NCBI GenBank assembly: GCA_031274765.1
Contig: JAISPR010000087.1
Coordinates: forward strand, 1 to 64,000
From: Nitrososphaerota archaeon
GTDB taxonomy: Archaea > Thermoproteota > Bathyarchaeia > Bathyarchaeales > Bathycorpusculaceae
Reading direction: 5' to 3'
DNA: 64,000 nucleotides
Under the pieces are notes generated by a model, which was given only the letters and a program-made list of their open reading frames with translations, was not told where the DNA came from and did not search any database. How positions within the stretch are numbered: the first letter of the stretch is position 1; every line of letters starts with the position of its first letter. Position numbers and translations under genes: made by a program. This document shows positions 63,915-64,000 of the stretch, in pieces.

Positions 63915-64000
63915 TTTCCCAGCGTAGAAGCCTTCTGAACAAATAGTTTTTTAAATGTTAAAGAGCGAAACAGGGTTAATGTGTATACTTGTGCTCGGAA

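Overview
The window is archaeal. It carries both subunits of topoisomerase VI, an aRF1 release factor, a group II chaperonin (thermosome), sn-glycerol-1-phosphate dehydrogenase (archaeal lipid backbone), the KEOPS subunit Cgi121, archaeal-type thymidylate synthase, and the archaeal shikimate route (ADH synthase, DHQ synthase II, GHMP shikimate kinase). Formylmethanofuran:H4MPT formyltransferase points to C1 metabolism on tetrahydromethanopterin. Many genes start with TTG, often in TTGA overlaps. The set fits a Bathyarchaeia-like member of the TACK group. The many small inverted repeats, IS relics and broken genes, and a DUF3990/DUF3791 cassette of the kind seen in gut bacteria, suggest a host- or gut-associated lineage; the taxonomic and habitat assignments are inference.

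Layout. 1-1450: IS1 fragment, repeats and two unknown genes. 1784-4406: topoisomerase VI. 5464-7213: citramalate synthase with a branched-chain-rich leader ORF, and tRNA-Val. 7753-11613: aRF1, Ftr, a decayed hydrogenase/complex-I type ferredoxin gene and an inositol-phosphatase family gene. 11833-15284: small ART-like cassette, then two wrecked transposons. 15660-18668: RHH protein, pyrF, aconitase. 19821-25547: membrane proteins (one with a TIR-like domain), G1P dehydrogenase, glyoxalase-fold protein, FKBP isomerase. 26566-31672: DEAD-box helicase, winged-helix protein, phosphoribosyltransferase-cgi121, THUMP protein and tRNA-Met with an intron in the variable loop. 32240-40316: IS1 relic, broken hicB, acyl-CoA synthetase, the three-gene homocysteine synthesis cluster and an IS1634-like transposase. 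41054-51131: eleven-gene operon from aspartate kinase to prephenate dehydrogenase, making chorismate and tyrosine. 52525-59972 (minus): ilvB-ilvH-leuC-leuD-leuB-leuA-pheA. 60395-63842 (minus): DUF2096, thyA, thermosome.

Most interesting signal. All three amino-acid biosynthesis units are preceded by a short ORF whose amino acids match the pathway products (Phe/Tyr before the aromatic operon, Leu/Ile/Val before citramalate synthase, mixed Val/Leu/Phe/Tyr before ilv-leu-pheA). In each, the stop codon lies at or within the 5' arm of a potential RNA hairpin. This resembles ribosome-mediated attenuation, which to my knowledge is established in bacteria but not in archaea. The codons involved are also AT-rich, so comparison with related genomes is the decisive test.

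Mobile DNA. At least five families of 90-170 bp imperfect inverted repeats (here named A to E, 18 copies in total) occupy nearly every long intergenic gap, sometimes nested in IS relics. One copy supplies the stop codon of citramalate synthase and one abuts the stop of top6A.
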